The position numbers were made by a program, and so were the translations under genes. 64,000 nt of DNA, from NCBI GenBank assembly GCA_025618425.1, contig CM046836.1:10019004-10083003 (forward strand), in the 5' to 3' direction. Positions 1 to 12,629 of the stretch are shown piece by piece. This DNA is from Heliocidaris tuberculata (Eukaryota; Echinodermata; Echinoidea; Camarodonta; Echinometridae). Position 1 is the first letter of the stretch, and each line of letters starts with the position of its first letter. The notes beneath the pieces are model-generated. The model searched no databases, was not told the DNA's origin, and was given only the letters and a program-made list of their open reading frames with translations.

Positions 1-2140
1 CCCCCCCCCGATGTTTATCTTACTCTGTTTGCTTAATACTGCCTATGATCTAGTTGATATTTCTGTTATAGTCAAACTAAAATTATGTTTGAAAAGCATA
101 TTCAAAAGATATGATATAGGTTGCAGAGATGCTTTCTCTTTCTTCATCCTATACTCATAAGCCATTTTTACTTCTTTGTTAACTAATTTGTCAAATATTA
201 TATATTTTCACATCCTTTCATTACATAATCAAATACTGCGTCACTCGTGTTATGCAACGAATCTACAATTTCACTAATAGATTTTTTCACAAATAAGCTG
301 TTTCGTAAATTTGTCTCAATCCTTCCTGCCGCCACCCCGAGAAATAAATTATAAAGAAGACTGCCTCCCCCTCTCATTTATCCTTAACGGAGAGGTTAGG
401 GAAGTAGGATGCTTTCTACCCTTTTAGATTGATATTGACGTCATAATGGTAGTTTTCTACGCCTTTGCCAGAGATGAAAATTACAAACATGCCGTGTGTA
501 GACAGAAAAGGCCATTTATCTTGGTTTAAACGAGAAAATCTGTTTTTGTACATTACATTGTTCTTAATCAATATTCGCCAGCGTATTTAAGGAGCAAAAG
601 TGATTTTCGATTAGCATTGATCAACAACGATAAATAACCAATTTTTCAGTTAGATATTAAGAATATTATGCAAGCGTTCATCGTAAGAACTGATGTGAAA
701 TATGCATTAAACTGTAACCACTTTTCATTACAATCATTCTCGGAAATATATGTCTAGTAATCATGGTAATATGAAGGGTTGTTATGATACAGGAAATTCT
801 TTATGATTGCGTTCATCCGTTCCGATATACAAACTTAAATAAATGAAGATATATCATTTTCTTTAAATGGACTATAAAAATAACTCCGTAGGTAATACAG
901 AACATAGGAATTTTTTTTTAAATAGTATACAGGGTAATAATCATTATCAGCTTTCATTTGCATGATGATAGCGACTTAGATTGTGAATCATCTGGCAATC
1001 TACCACGTTAAGGAATATAGCAATCTAAGAATATAAAGAATTATTATTGAACTCTAACAAAACTTGATGTACATGGATAATGATATCACAAATAATTTAT
1101 CTCCACAATCTAACATATCCTCTAAAAATTATAATTTATCAGTAGTGTATCAGTATGTATATTTCATAAATATTTTGACAAGTCGTCACTTCCGTGTTCA
1201 GCTTTTGGTTTAGTGGGTGTGTTATGGTCACATGAGCTCAAGTATATGATACATGAAGATCATGTAATACATACCGGCAATTGTAGTGAAACAAGTGATA
1301 CTTGGGCTGCACGACGTTGGAGGAGGGGATAGTAGCATGACAGCCCCCCCCCCCCCTCCACCTCCTCCTCAATCAAGATTGTCTGTAGAAAAAAATAATC
1401 GTTTCAGAGCCTTGTCGGAAAATCACCCTGTTGTTGTTGTTGTTATTATTGTTATTGGGTTTCTTTTGTGTGTGGTTTTTGTTTTTGTTTTTGTTTTTTG
1501 TTTTTTGTTTTTTGTTTTTTGTTGTTGTTTTGTTGTTGTTGTTTTGTTGTTGTTTTTGGCTTTTCGAAAAAAAATATCGGCAAACTTCTTAGAGCATTTG
1601 GTCAGACCCCTCCCCCCCCCCCCCCCCCATTTAAGGAGGTATAGCAACGCCCATATCTATACTCGATAATGCATTAAATCAAATGACAAACAGAGAAAGA
1701 AAGTGAATGGATTTAGAGGGCAAGAAGCTAAAGGGAAAGAGGCAACAAAAGATATCCAAACAAAGAAATGGTCCCAAATAAGCTACAAAAAATATATATA
1801 TTCCATTCTCATGATTCTCTTTGTATATGTCAGTCTTCTAAATTTGAGTCCGTTGTTTATTTGGCAGTTTCGTCCATGATGTACTGTGGTACATAAAGGT
1901 CACAATGGCATTCAGGAAAGAAAAGGGAAGATGGTAGATAGAACCAGATGGAAAGGGAATGACAAGGGAACTATAAAGGAAATGGAAATAATCAAATCGA
2001 AAACAAGATCATAAATAGCTGTCCAAGATTATCATAAACATTTTCACAAGTCGCCTCTTTTGCGTTCACCTTTTGCTTGAGTCGGTGTGCTATCGTCACC
2101 TGAACCAAGCATATTATAAAGGTCATCTGGCGTGTGAGGT
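1..2140. other. Non-coding, AT-rich with simple repeats
   Basis: No coding region was recognised. The stretch contains C runs at 1-9, 1344-1356 and 1612-1628. Degenerate GTT/GTTTTT low-complexity sequence lies at about 1428-1556 and is read as a false hydrophobic protein in one frame. The rest is unstructured AT-rich DNA. Confidence 0.7.
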
Positions 2141-2200
2141 TACTCAGGTCATCGTAAGGATAACTAGGCCTATATAATTATGTGTAGCGTCAAATAAAAA

Positions 2201-2460
2201 ATGAGAGAGAGGGAGAGAGGGGGTAGAGAAAGAGAGGGGGGTAGAGATAGATAGATAGATAGATAGAGAGATAGAGAGACAGACAGCGAGACAGAGACAG
2301 AGAGAGGGGGAGAGAAGGGGAAAGAGTGGTGAAAGAGGGGGTGAAAGAGACATAGACAGGGAGGCAAGGAGACAAGAGACGGAGAGAAGGAGAAGAGGGA
2401 GACAGAAATGGACAGAGAGAGAGAGAGGAGGAGGAGATAGAGAGAGAGAGAGAGAGGAAT
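2201..2460. repeat. Degenerate (GA)n purine tract
   Basis: GAGA-rich purine sequence with GATA and GACA interruptions runs about 260 bases, with a smaller patch at about 2610-2690. Open frames through it on both strands are low-complexity translations (Ser/Leu or Arg/Glu) and not genes. Confidence 0.85.
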
Positions 2461-2837
2461 CAAGGTAACAAATACATAAATGACAAACGTTTCCAAAAGT
2501 GACAGAGGCGCTCTTTTTCCTGCATAATTTTTTTGTTGTTGGAGTGGAGGCTTTCTCTGCACCTGAGCCCAAGATATTGCCTGTCATCCACAAAGGTCGT
2601 CCTAGGTTCAAAGAGAGAGCGAGAAGATGGAGAGAGAGAGAGATGGGGAGAAATATGACGAAAAGAAAGAGAGAGAGGGGGAGGGGAGATTGGATGCTGA
2701 GAGTATAGCTCATAACTGTGAAATGCATTCTCTACTCTTCTCTATCCCGTTTACTATGGACCTGTAAGCCTATCTTTATGTTTTCCACTATGACTAGAGA
2801 TTACCAATTATGTAATCATTTTTAAGTTGTGTTAGAC

Positions 2838-3075
2838 GAATAATAATAATGATAATAATAATAATAATAATCTGGATTTATATCGCCTATATCTGCGACA
2901 TCTCTAAGCTCTTTACATAATCATATATCATTACCCCAGTCATCGGATTCATGGCTTGCCCGCACACAATGTGTGCAGCTTCTCCGCTCCCTGGGGAGCA
3001 TTCCAGCCACGCGCCTTTTTACAGACACTCACAATGCTGAACACACGACAATGACTTTCGCATCCTACCGGACAG
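2838..3075. repeat. Dispersed repeat family A, copy 1
   Basis: A (TAA)n stretch is followed by TGGATTTATATCGC, a CTCTAAGCTCTTTACA block, ATTACCCCAGTCATCGGATTC and a GC-rich part. The same order of blocks recurs at 37881-38035 (AAGCGCTTTACA, ATTACCCCGGTCATTGG). This points to a dispersed element, probably the 3' part of a retroelement. Ends are approximate. Confidence 0.6.
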
Positions 3076-3857
3076 AACAGGACAGAAGCATGCATTGGAC
3101 ATATAGACGGACGGATAGAGAACAACAGTACAATACGTTAACAAATACATACTACATAGATTGACATATACAGTCAATTAAGAGCAAATGTAATCATGTA
3201 ATTATCCTTTCTGCAAGTGGCAATATCTTTGATCTCTATTGCAAACCTTGGCATCTTACAATCAAATTAATCAATAAAGGTTGGTTTCCTATCCCATTAG
3301 GGGCGGTGCATCATGGCAATGTCGTAATTATTCTCAGGGCATCAGTTCTCGCTGATGCACATTCTCGTGTCGAATCCTGACATCAATTGCCTAATCAATG
3401 GATGGTTAAATTAGATAACAACCTAGCGAGTGAACCTGAGACCTTTAGAGGAGCATGGGATGCGGGGAACCCAAGGGGTGGATACTCGTCTGTAATGGTA
3501 TGCCTCGGTGATATAATGGTATAGGTATTAATTAGATTTAACTCGACTTAATTGACTTGTCTGACTAGAACTTTTGTTTATTGCCTGTGTAAATCAAAAG
3601 GCTGCAAATTATAGCTATCGTAAAAGTGCATATGAATTTGTAAGTTATTATGAACCCTTGTACATTAAGGGAGTTGGAGAGAGCGATGAATTGATAGGAT
3701 GAGAGCTCGAGAATGAACGAATAAGAAATAAGAAAACAAAGAGCGAGAAAGTCAATAAGGGAGTGAGTGAGTGAGTGGATGAGTGGCTGTATAAATGCGT
3801 GAGCGAGTGAGCGAGTATTTGTGTCTTGGGAGAGGAAGCTGATTATTATTCGGTGGC

Positions 3858-3913
3858 CAGGGCCGCGAAGCCGGGGGATGGCGGGCAGCCCGCTCCCCCC
3901 CCCCCCCCCCCCC

Positions 3914-3955
<42 letters not shown>

Positions 3956-4048
3956 TTTAAGTTGACACGTTTTACACCACGGCATTGCAATAAAATAATA
4001 TGTTACTTCGAATGCTCAGCCCTTAAAAAAAACGCTCTGCGGCCCCTC
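3858..4048 (-). mobile_element. MITE family B with poly(C) and (AC)n, copy 1
   Basis: The ends read CAGGGCCGCG and, inverted, GAGGGGCCGCAGAGCG. The interior contains a G-rich then C-rich segment, poly(C) at about 3895-3912, (AC)n to 3953, and AAGTTGACACGTTTTA. The reverse complement of this layout recurs at 44631-44786, where the poly(C) is kept but the (AC)n is absent. The element is non-autonomous with no coding capacity. The (AC)n has expanded inside it. Confidence 0.6.
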
Positions 4049-4613
4049 AGTCAATCCTGGAACGTAATATCCGTTGGTATCTATCCACACATTTAATGTT
4101 GTATGTGGCATGTCATCTTTGTATAGACACTGAACTCATCTCTTTAAGACCAGTATAAATGAATTTTCATTTGATTTGTTCATTAATAATGATTTGGTTT
4201 TTGTCTAATTTTTCAGACATTATAATTCGTCAATGATGACGTAAAGGCTATAATTCTTTTGCACCGTTGTCACCGGGAGTTCATGTTCCCGTTAGAATTT
4301 AACGCTGTTCCTTCACTGCCACTTTCATTAATGCCTTACATGTTCATTATGCAAGTCCGTACTATTGAAAATGAGATGAAATATTCACTATTTCATTTAT
4401 TTCAACTCGTTGTCTTTATCGAGTTATCAGTTTTCAAGGAATTACTAACCATGCTAACCGTGAAGAAGGAGTTTTATTTCACGCAACAATGCCTTGCTAG
4501 CTGTTGAGGGCGTGCGCTCTTTTCCATTTGAAACCGGGATTGAATCCCCGAAATTCTTAAACTGTCACTGGGCAACTTGCTTTATGAAGAATCGACAGAA
4601 TTAAGATGCAGGC

Positions 4614-4617
<4 letters not shown>

Positions 4618-4668
<51 letters not shown>
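4618..4668. repeat. Compound (TA)n(CA)n microsatellite
   Basis: About 29 bases of TA repeat pass directly into about 22 bases of CA repeat. Confidence 0.9.
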
Positions 4669-4669
<1 letters not shown>

Positions 4670-6180
4670 GAACTAGCATTTACTTTAAATTCAGTCTTTT
4701 GGGTTCATGGTCGGCATCATAGAGATCTTATATTAGTTCTAACGTAGGGTCTCTATGGTCGGAATACATGGCGCCCTCAAGTATAACATCAGGTCATGTT
4801 TAATAATCAGGGAATTCATGATCAACGTCTGTTTCATCTTTCTCTGACAATCTTTTTTTATTCCTTCTTTATTTTCTCCCTCCTGATTTTTATTGTTTTC
4901 CTGACATCGTCCCTACTGCCTTTCTAAGACCTAGTGTCCTTTTTTATCTACTTCTTCTACTACTTCTTCTCAGTCTCCTTCCCCTTCTTCGTCTTCTACT
5001 TCTAAATAATTATTTAACGATTGATAACTTGACATCTAGATAAGCATATACCATCGATAGAATTCTCGTACTTCAGTTCCTTGTATATTAATGAAACAGT
5101 GTTCTGTCCCAGTGAGATGTCTGGTACAGCCCCATCAAAAAAAAGGGGGAGAGACAGACAACCACATTCTGCAGGAATTTTTTTCCCCGTTCTAAAAAAA
5201 TCATGTCATGTACTAACATTTCCCTCCTACCCGACTCAAGACACTTCATGTAATTCAATTTATGGTTCCCTCCTGTCATGTTCGATCTTCGAATTTTTAT
5301 TAAAAGCATGATTTACTGTATGATGCTTTCTCAAGACAGGAAATTTCTAAGAAATACCTCTTCAAAGTTAACGAGGGGAAATTTCCATCGTCAATAAAAT
5401 GGTGCAAACATATCGTGAAGGCTAAAGCATAAATCAAAACAAGGCATATTTGTGACAATGCAGGCACCACAAAACAAAAACAAAACAAAAAAAGTCGCCA
5501 GATATGATTTTTTAGTTAAGATCTGATTATGAAAGAGGAGATTCTCAGCTTTAAATTAATGATATTTAACTCATTAGCGTTGGAAGTTCATAACCCATTG
5601 TACAAAGAGTAGAATACGCAGTCCCACAGAACGTTACTTTTGAGAAATAAGCATTTAAAGTTTGCAGTCTATTGAAGCACTCTGACTTGCGAGGTATTGT
5701 GCAAAGGTAACAAAAGGGGGATTAGAACTCAAGAAATTTCTATGAAGGAATAACCAGGTTGTCCTAGAACTTGGCATACTAATTAAACACATCCTGCTCA
5801 TCACAGTAGACAAGAATCAATACAAGAACTTACTCTTTAATATAATAATGGGAAATCAAAATGAGACAGGAATTTAGGATCGTAAAAAAGAAAACTAATA
5901 CAACAAAATCCAGAGAAGACAAACATAATTCCAGTAAAAACTGTCAAAAATACCACTTTTAGATTGTTTGGTGTCTCCAAATTTTTACATTACTCAGAAA
6001 AAAGTATAATCTTTCCAGAAAAAAAAACACAAAACTAAAATTTTACCATCTCACCCCAAAACGCCTTTAGTGAGTTCTAACTAAAAATCACGCAGTGCGA
6101 CTTTATGGTTTTGTGGTGCCTGGTCACATTTGATGATGGGACATTAGCATAATGTGCTCAGCACCACCGAGGTGTAATGA
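4670..6180. other. Non-coding, nothing recognised
   Basis: AT-rich DNA without convincing coding sequence. Small open frames near 5.1-5.5 kb overlap each other on both strands, have no splice context and match nothing known. Confidence 0.6.
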
Positions 6181-6181
6181 C

Positions 6182-6246
6182 GCATTATAACATTAGATAC
6201 ATCATTACACCACCGAGGTGTAATAATGTATATAATGTTATGATGC
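6182..6246. repeat. 65-base imperfect palindrome
   Basis: Two arms of about 30 bases (starting GCATTATAACATTA on the left and GCATCATAACATTA on the inverted right) match at about 26 of 30 positions. They meet at ATTACACC-ACCGA-GGTGTAAT. The core CACCACCGAGGTGTAATGA also occurs once more just upstream at about 6162-6181, as a partial direct duplication. It may be a foldback element remnant. Confidence 0.7.
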
Positions 6247-6883
6247 CAGTAAATGTAAATATTTGTTTTCAAAGTTGATTTTATCAGATTAGGAGTCCCG
6301 TGAATTCAAATGTATTAGTGGCACGGTTTGGTGTGGTATTTACGCATTTAGTTATGGTTATTATGGTAAAGAAAGTCAATTAAAAGGCAACAATTTGTTG
6401 TTTGTTGTTAATTCAATGCAGTGAATACGCAGCTGTGTAGGTCAACGATGTAAAAATGAGTGGAACCTGCCGAATGCCTTTTGGATTAAGAAGTTTGCGT
6501 ACAACACCACTTTTCAAGAAATAAAAGTTAAATCGGAAGTTTGCTTGGCTAGACGAAATGGGTCCATCTCGCAATGTCTGTGTTTATAAAACGAATTCCG
6601 TGTTTGAGGTTACATATACTAAATAACTAGTCAACTCGTTAGGGTCTAGTAAGAGACCTAATCATGTTTTAATTTACTTCACTCTCTTCTGACAAAATTG
6701 TTATAAAGGGAACTGAATACAGTTGCAAAATAAAAGAAAAGGTATAAAATGTGAAATGCAAAGTAAAGTAATTCGTTTGTTTTTTGTTTTTTTTACCCAA
6801 TTAAGCTAACCCGGGATTCTGGATTTTCGTGGTTCCAAATATTTCTGCAAAACTCTCGATCCGCCCTTTTGTACATGTATGTG

Positions 6884-6890
<7 letters not shown>

Positions 6891-6949
<59 letters not shown>
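6891..6949. repeat. (AT)n microsatellite
   Basis: About 59 bases of uninterrupted AT dinucleotide. Confidence 0.95.
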
Positions 6950-6951
<2 letters not shown>

Positions 6952-7702
6952 TTTTGTGGAAGATATCTCAATAACATAGGTCGAATAACTGAATAAGAAT
7001 ATTAAGTCTAGGAGATTTGAAAGGGAAGAGAGATTTAATCATTGTTTGGTAAAAAAAAATAGTTTTTAAAAAGTAAATAGGACATATTTTTCATCACTAT
7101 TATTACAAGTAAAAAATTTGTCATTAAATATATTCGTCTGTAGATTTCGATGAATTCACACTGAATCGAAACTTCTGCCCAGTCTGAGATAGAGGTTGAG
7201 TTCAAATAATTTTGGTTAATTTGGGATAATTTTGTTTTAAAGCTTTTATTCGCTTCCTGTACTGCACAACTTGCAACGTGATAAATATATTAGATTCCAA
7301 TGAAGCTTGAAATTACAAACCCACACACTAGTATAATGCTTTTACTAATCCATTACAAGATTTTAATCAATTCCTCTGATGGGCAATTAGCGTTCATGAA
7401 TAGTATTTTCCTGTCATTATATCATGAAATAGGATAAATGAATGCAAGGAAGAAGGCTCAACAACCAATCAGAATTACTATAGACGGAAGAAGGGGTAAT
7501 TGAACGGGTAGAATAAACTGATAGCTGAAAACCATTTTAATCAAATAGGTATATTTAAAGCGGGACATATTCCTATCTTTTAAAAATCTGTGATAATTGA
7601 TGAATATCGGGATGTGGATGCCCCATGTCGTGCACTACACCTCCCAATTACATCGCGGGAGAGATGCTCTACCGAAATACTTGGGAAAGTAAATTGCTTG
7701 GC

Positions 7703-7738
7703 GTTGCCATGACAACGGGTACGTCATAGCGGTATAAA
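7703..7738. promoter_or_regulatory. Promoter-like cluster: X-box, CRE-like half-site, TATA-like box
   Basis: GTTGCCATGACAAC at 7703-7716 fits the RFX X-box consensus GTHNYYATRRNAAC. TACGTCA follows at 7720-7726 and TATAAA at 7733-7738. The spacing resembles a compact core promoter reading rightwards. No coding exon was recognised immediately downstream, so function is unproven. Confidence 0.35.
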
Positions 7739-7758
7739 CCTTCTCCCATGAGAAGGTT
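7737..7758. other. Perfect 9-bp hairpin
   Basis: AACCTTCTC and GAGAAGGTT form a perfect 9-bp stem around a 4-base loop, directly after the TATA-like box of the promoter-like cluster. Confidence 0.7.
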
Positions 7759-8105
7759 GTTATGAGGTGACTGGGGAGAGGGTTCCTTTTGAAATAATAT
7801 TCATAGCGCTATTTTATACCCAATTAAAATAAGAAAACACGAAAAATCTGGAATTTTAAAAGCTTTTGAGATCGTAAGAAAAGTACGGGTTTCGTGTTGT
7901 AGTAATGATAAATGAAGAATATTTACTGTACCGGCTGTGTAACTCGATATTAAACGTATTTTCGGTACTACTGTGATATTGATGGGTTCTTGTCCTTGTC
8001 CTTTGTATTATGCAGTGATGCCCCTCCTCTTCAATACTCCCCACTCTTTTGTATTTATGTTAATCCAGTGTTTAGAATTAATGCGTATATACATTTGTGT
8101 GTGTG

Positions 8106-8108
<3 letters not shown>

Positions 8109-8150
<42 letters not shown>
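8109..8150. repeat. (TA)n microsatellite
   Basis: About 42 bases of TA repeat preceded by a short GT repeat. Open frames that end in Tyr-Ile runs here are artefacts. Confidence 0.95.
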
Positions 8151-8152
<2 letters not shown>

Positions 8153-9225
8153 AAAAGATATTGAGAACATGATCACTGATATTCTAGAAATCTTACATTG
8201 ACTGTTTTGGATGTTTGTCTTAATATGATGCCCGTTGAAATATAATCTGAACTTCCTGTATTTAACTAGAAATTTAATGAAACAAAGATTTAATTTTTTC
8301 TTTATTAGAATGTCTTATTTGTTACTGCCGATAACATTTTTGAACGTTCTCTACAGATTTTCCTTTGGATTGATAGATTGGGGATCAATGTCATGTTAAT
8401 GTAATTAATGGTTTGGTTTCGAACCTGGGAACTCTTATTTATTAGACCTGATAAACAATACCTGCATACACTTACATTGCATAGTTATGGAAATTGAAGC
8501 TAGGGACGTCAATCAGTAGATATGTAATTCTTCTGTGTAGCCTATGTGGAGCATTTTATATACTGATTTATGACCCCCATCCCCGCCCATCATTGCAATA
8601 GATCGAATACCCACTCTTTCATTTTTGTTTTTGCCGAACTTCGGTCAGTTTTCAAAAACCGTAAGCCATGTCAGCTCTGAGAAAAACGATCATCAAAGCG
8701 AATGATCTGTATGTCAATCTGAATTTAGACTCTTAAAGATTTTAAAGTAATTAATTCAGTCTTTATGTGGGGCAACCATGATGATGTGCTCTATGGAACC
8801 AATATTCCCATTTTATAAACATGCGCGAATAGCATTCAAATTGGATTTTCACTCTCTGGATAATATTTCAACTCAATGTTGTGACATACATTTTCAGTTA
8901 AAAACGCTGAATTCCCCGAGCCATGTGTCTACTGTGAAGAAAATACATAATTACATTTGAGATGATTTAGGAGAGAATTTTTAAAGTGTCTCTGCATTTA
9001 ATTTCAGCTTTAATGAAAAATGAGACAAAAATAGCCTTCCGCCTCTACAGTTTTTAGTGTATAAATTTATATTATAGGCTATCTTTGAAGGCAGTAGACT
9101 TAGGCCTACTTAAAAGGGAGGGCCTTCTCCTTTTTTTCTTATAGTTTTGAGTCCATATGGCGCTCGGCCTCTGTCTGGTCGAAGCCATGTCTTTAATTAC
9201 GATGGAGAGCTACTTTGGAGGCTAG
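8151..9225. other. Non-coding, nothing recognised
   Basis: AT-rich DNA. Small open frames lack splice context and recognisable domains. Confidence 0.6.
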
Positions 9226-9239
9226 GTTACCATGGAAAC
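9226..9239. promoter_or_regulatory. RFX-type X-box
   Basis: GTTACCATGGAAAC is a full match to the X-box consensus GTHNYYATRRNAAC and is nearly palindromic. RFX factors bind such sites at ciliary and neuronal genes. It lies in a slightly GC-richer patch (9160-9260). No adjacent transcript was recognised. Confidence 0.4.
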
Positions 9240-9456
9240 GGAATCTATAAGAATGGTGAGTCATGACGTGTACGATTCCAATGATTTTCTTCGCTTCATT
9301 CGTAATGCGGTCATGGAATAGAATCTCATTTTGAGCTACTCGAATTGAAAGCTCCTTTTCCGACTGCATGACAGCAACATATTTGTATTTCTTCGTTATT
9401 CTAGTCGTCTTACAATCATGTCCTCTATTACATCATTCTATTTACATCATTTCTAC

Positions 9457-9498
9457 ATTGCAGGAACTATATTGCAGGAACTATATTACAGGAACTTA
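9457..9498. repeat. Three tandem 14-base units
   Basis: ATTGCAGGAACTAT is present twice and then as ATTACAGGAACTTA. Confidence 0.85.
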
Positions 9499-9735
9499 TT
9501 TTTGTTTTTGGATGACCAATCTGCTTATGTCTCGGCAAGTCTGCTAAAAACAACGATTTACGAAATCTCTCTCATACAGGAAATAGAGGAACACGTGTGA
9601 GCTGGGATAGGCGAACGTATTATGTGTAGTGGAAGTCAACAAAGAGAAAAAAAGATTGGAGAGATAGGAAGAACCCCGGGTCAAACCGGGCATTTGAGAT
9701 GGTGGAAGAATAGTGTAAGGAAAGTGGAAGAGATG

Positions 9736-9803
9736 AGAGAGAGAGAGAGAGAGGGGGGAGAGGGGGGGGAGAGAGAGAGAGAGAGAGGGGGGAGAGAGGG
9801 GGG

Positions 9804-9845
<42 letters not shown>
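9736..9845. repeat. (GA)n microsatellite with G-run interruptions
   Basis: About 110 bases of GAGA broken by GGGGGAGA-type blocks. Purine-rich sequence continues to about 10015. Long frames on both strands are low complexity. Confidence 0.9.
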
Positions 9846-9848
<3 letters not shown>

Positions 9849-9859
9849 GGGGTGAGTAA

Positions 9860-11060
9860 ATAACATGGAGAGAGCGAGATGGAGAAGTAAGAGAAAGGAA
9901 GAGAATGAAAGAAAGAGGAAGACAGAGATAGAGAATGGGGAAAAGGAGGAAGAAGAGGAAGAAAGGGAGAAGAGAGACGATGAAGGAGACAGAGGGAGGA
10001 TAATAGAAAACAAAGTAGCAGGAAAGCCAGCGGAGACTATCAAAGTGGGAGGAATAAGAAGTATCAGAAGCAGATGAATATGTTGGCTAACGAACTCTTT
10101 CCTCCCATCGTACCCCACTTCTCAAATTTGTTGCCTTTAAGTGCATACATTATTCGAGCGCGTACAAACCTCATCGATGAAAGGTATCAGCATTATCGAC
10201 CCTCTTCACTTCCTAAACCTTAAGCCTCTGAGTCCCATTACAAACGTGAACCACACAAGTACTGGGTAGAGGGTTTACCTTCATGCAGTAGCGTAGCGTG
10301 TGTCCAGCCATTGAGGGGGTATTGGTCTACTTCGGTAAATGAAATGCGTGAGTACAAGGCTATCAAGTGGGAGAGGGTATGGGAGGGGGTTGTATAGTCC
10401 CCTTTTATCGTTACCCTTCCCGTTTCCATTTCTTTTCTCCCTTATTTTCCTCCCCCCCCCCCCTTCCCCATTCCACTGGGAGGAAAGGAGACGTGCCTTG
10501 TTGCACTGACTTGCAACTTCTCACTAGATACGATCCGATCGATTTCAAAGCTGGGATATGCCCAAATTTAGTTCGTCTGCTCACTGCCAGAAGAGGGTCA
10601 ACTCTATGTAAATGGTGTGTGTTAGTACTCTCTCAGAAGACGAGTAATGGAAAATAGAGCAATTTATGGTCCCATTATGTGGTAGCAAATCCCCTCTTGT
10701 GGTCAGGTGAAGTCTATAAACTGTGCTCATCTGTAACATTGTATCATGTAGTTGTGATTATTTACCATACTGCGTTTGGCATGAGGTAATGTTGAAAGGC
10801 GTGAAGATGGTTCCGAATTTGTTTAAGAGGTGCCTCATCTGATCGATTTATGCGTTTAAACCGAGCGCATATCTTTTTTCATGTGACCCGTATTCCCGTT
10901 TAAGACAAGGCAGTGTCAACCCTATAAATTATTGATCTTGGAGGAGAGCTTAGGACAAGGGTTTTGTATAGAAAAAAAAATACAGAAGTATTTGTCATGA
11001 TTGTATGATCTGAATTCGATTATTAGGAGATAGCGAGAGAAATCAATTTGTTCCCCCTCT
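9860..11060. other. Non-coding with C run
   Basis: Purine-rich flank of the (GA)n, then ordinary DNA with a poly(C) run near 10451-10462. The sequence CAGTAGCGTAGCGTG at about 10285 resembles the CAGTGGCGTA-type ends seen beside other C runs in this window. No gene was recognised. Confidence 0.5.
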
Positions 11061-11175
11061 TCACGCACAAACACACACACACACACACACACACACGCCC
11101 ACACACGTCTACACTTACCGAATGTTAGAAATGCCGGTATTGTCCGCCTTTAGTTCCCCCCCCCCCCCCCCCCCC
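11061..11175. repeat. (AC)n microsatellite and poly(C) run
   Basis: ACAC repeats at about 11069-11106 are followed by a C run at about 11156-11175. Confidence 0.9.
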
Positions 11176-11428
11176 ACCAGGCCAATACTGAGGAAAGAGG
11201 TGTGAGTATGAAATTATCTCGAAATATCTTTGACACATGCGCCCCATTCATGCACACACTCCGCGCACACACGCACTTATTGACGTGGCGACTCCCCGGC
11301 CTGTAAGTGACACTCTATTATTTCAATTTATCTAATTGTCATTGTTAGATTTTGTTGTAATCTATGTGAAATAATGTAAAAGAATTAGAACAAGCAATAC
11401 ACAGACAATGACTCGACACGAGTTATGT

Positions 11429-11453
11429 TTTATTGAAACATCAAGAGTTTATT
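11429..11453 (-). terminator. Paired AATAAA hexamers, distal polyadenylation candidate
   Basis: Two minus-strand AATAAA hexamers lie 19 bases apart, at 11453-11448 and 11434-11429. The arrangement looks like a transcript end and could mark the distal end of the SYT17 3' UTR or of an unrecognised minus-strand transcript. Confidence 0.25.
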
Positions 11454-12629
11454 GCGATCCGACAACTCATCAACAGTACTTTTCGATAAAGGTATTAATA
11501 TATCAAGTAAAACGTTTTATCAAACAACATGATAGTTTTTCATAGTTCTGTAAAACAATCTTTATTTACAAATGGGCTGTTTACTCTTGAATCTGTTAAG
11601 AATTCACAGCCTATAATAATGAATCTACCTAAGTACGTGAACTGTACGGTTTAAACAGTCTTAACATTGACGAAATGTGCACTTTGCAGCGCAAAAACAT
11701 AGGCAAGAAAATGTGCCATACAACAATTTTAATACGACATTTATGGAATGACCAAGATAATACAAATCATTAACTATTGTTTACAACTGCCCGGGCTCCA
11801 CTCTCAATTTTAACTAAGGTTTCAATCTACCTCCCAAACATTGCCAACGAACATATTTTCACCCATATTCCATACGTTTTCCTGATGCCTAAACTATGCA
11901 AATTGTACATTAACACAGACATATAGAGCTCAGAATGTTCGAATATACGACATATGAAATTCATTAAAATCAACCTCTTTTCCAGGGCACATTTCGTTCA
12001 CAAATAAGAATACTGAATGAAAACAGCAATTCTCCTTGAAATTAGGTTGCTCCATTGTGCATAGTTAATAATAAATTGTGCATATAAATATAACAAGCGA
12101 TTAAGAAAATGTACCGCACAACTTTTTATAAATAACGCCATCTTAGCCTATGTATGTAACATATCTACCGAGTTCACAAAATAAATACATTTATCTATTG
12201 GTCTTCAAAAACCTGCACTTTTAATTGGACCACCAGCCTGCTATTTTTAAATTCCAATCTGTTACATTCATTCTTCGTTTCTACATGGCAAACACTATAA
12301 CATGTGTGATGTTAGGAGAAGGGCATCGAATTTCCCCAACATAAGTAGCCTATCTTCCAGGCTGATCGTTACTTCCATTTTCAATTACTCTGCACAACGT
12401 AAATGTATATGTGCATGTAGTTCAATTGAGAGTAGGAAAAAGTAATATTCTGCTTGCAGACAGCCAACGACACAGGCCTAATGATATTATTGTTCCGAAA
12501 GGCAATGCCAAACGATAGATTATGAATTGAATACCATGCCACGAGGCTACGTTGTGTTTTCAGGTGGGCAATTTAATGTGTTTGATCATTGAAATCTAAT
12601 CATAATCAATCATTTTATTGGGGAACATT

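Noticed and set aside
1286..1669. Open frame of 127 codons with poly-Pro and hydrophobic runs
   Set aside because: It spans two C runs and a GTT low-complexity tract; no splice or start context supports it.
3300..3400. Possible tRNA-like sequence with TGTCGAATCCTGAC
   Set aside because: No cloverleaf can be formed and the A-box is not recognisable.
4500..4620. Possible tRNA-like SINE with GGGATTGAATCCC
   Set aside because: The B-box-like palindrome is present, but no convincing A-box or tail was found.
7610..7690. Minus-strand tRNA-like sequence with GGTAGAGCATCTCTCCC
   Set aside because: The D-arm-like and anticodon-stem-like parts are suggestive, but no B-box or acceptor stem follows, so no tRNA can be called.
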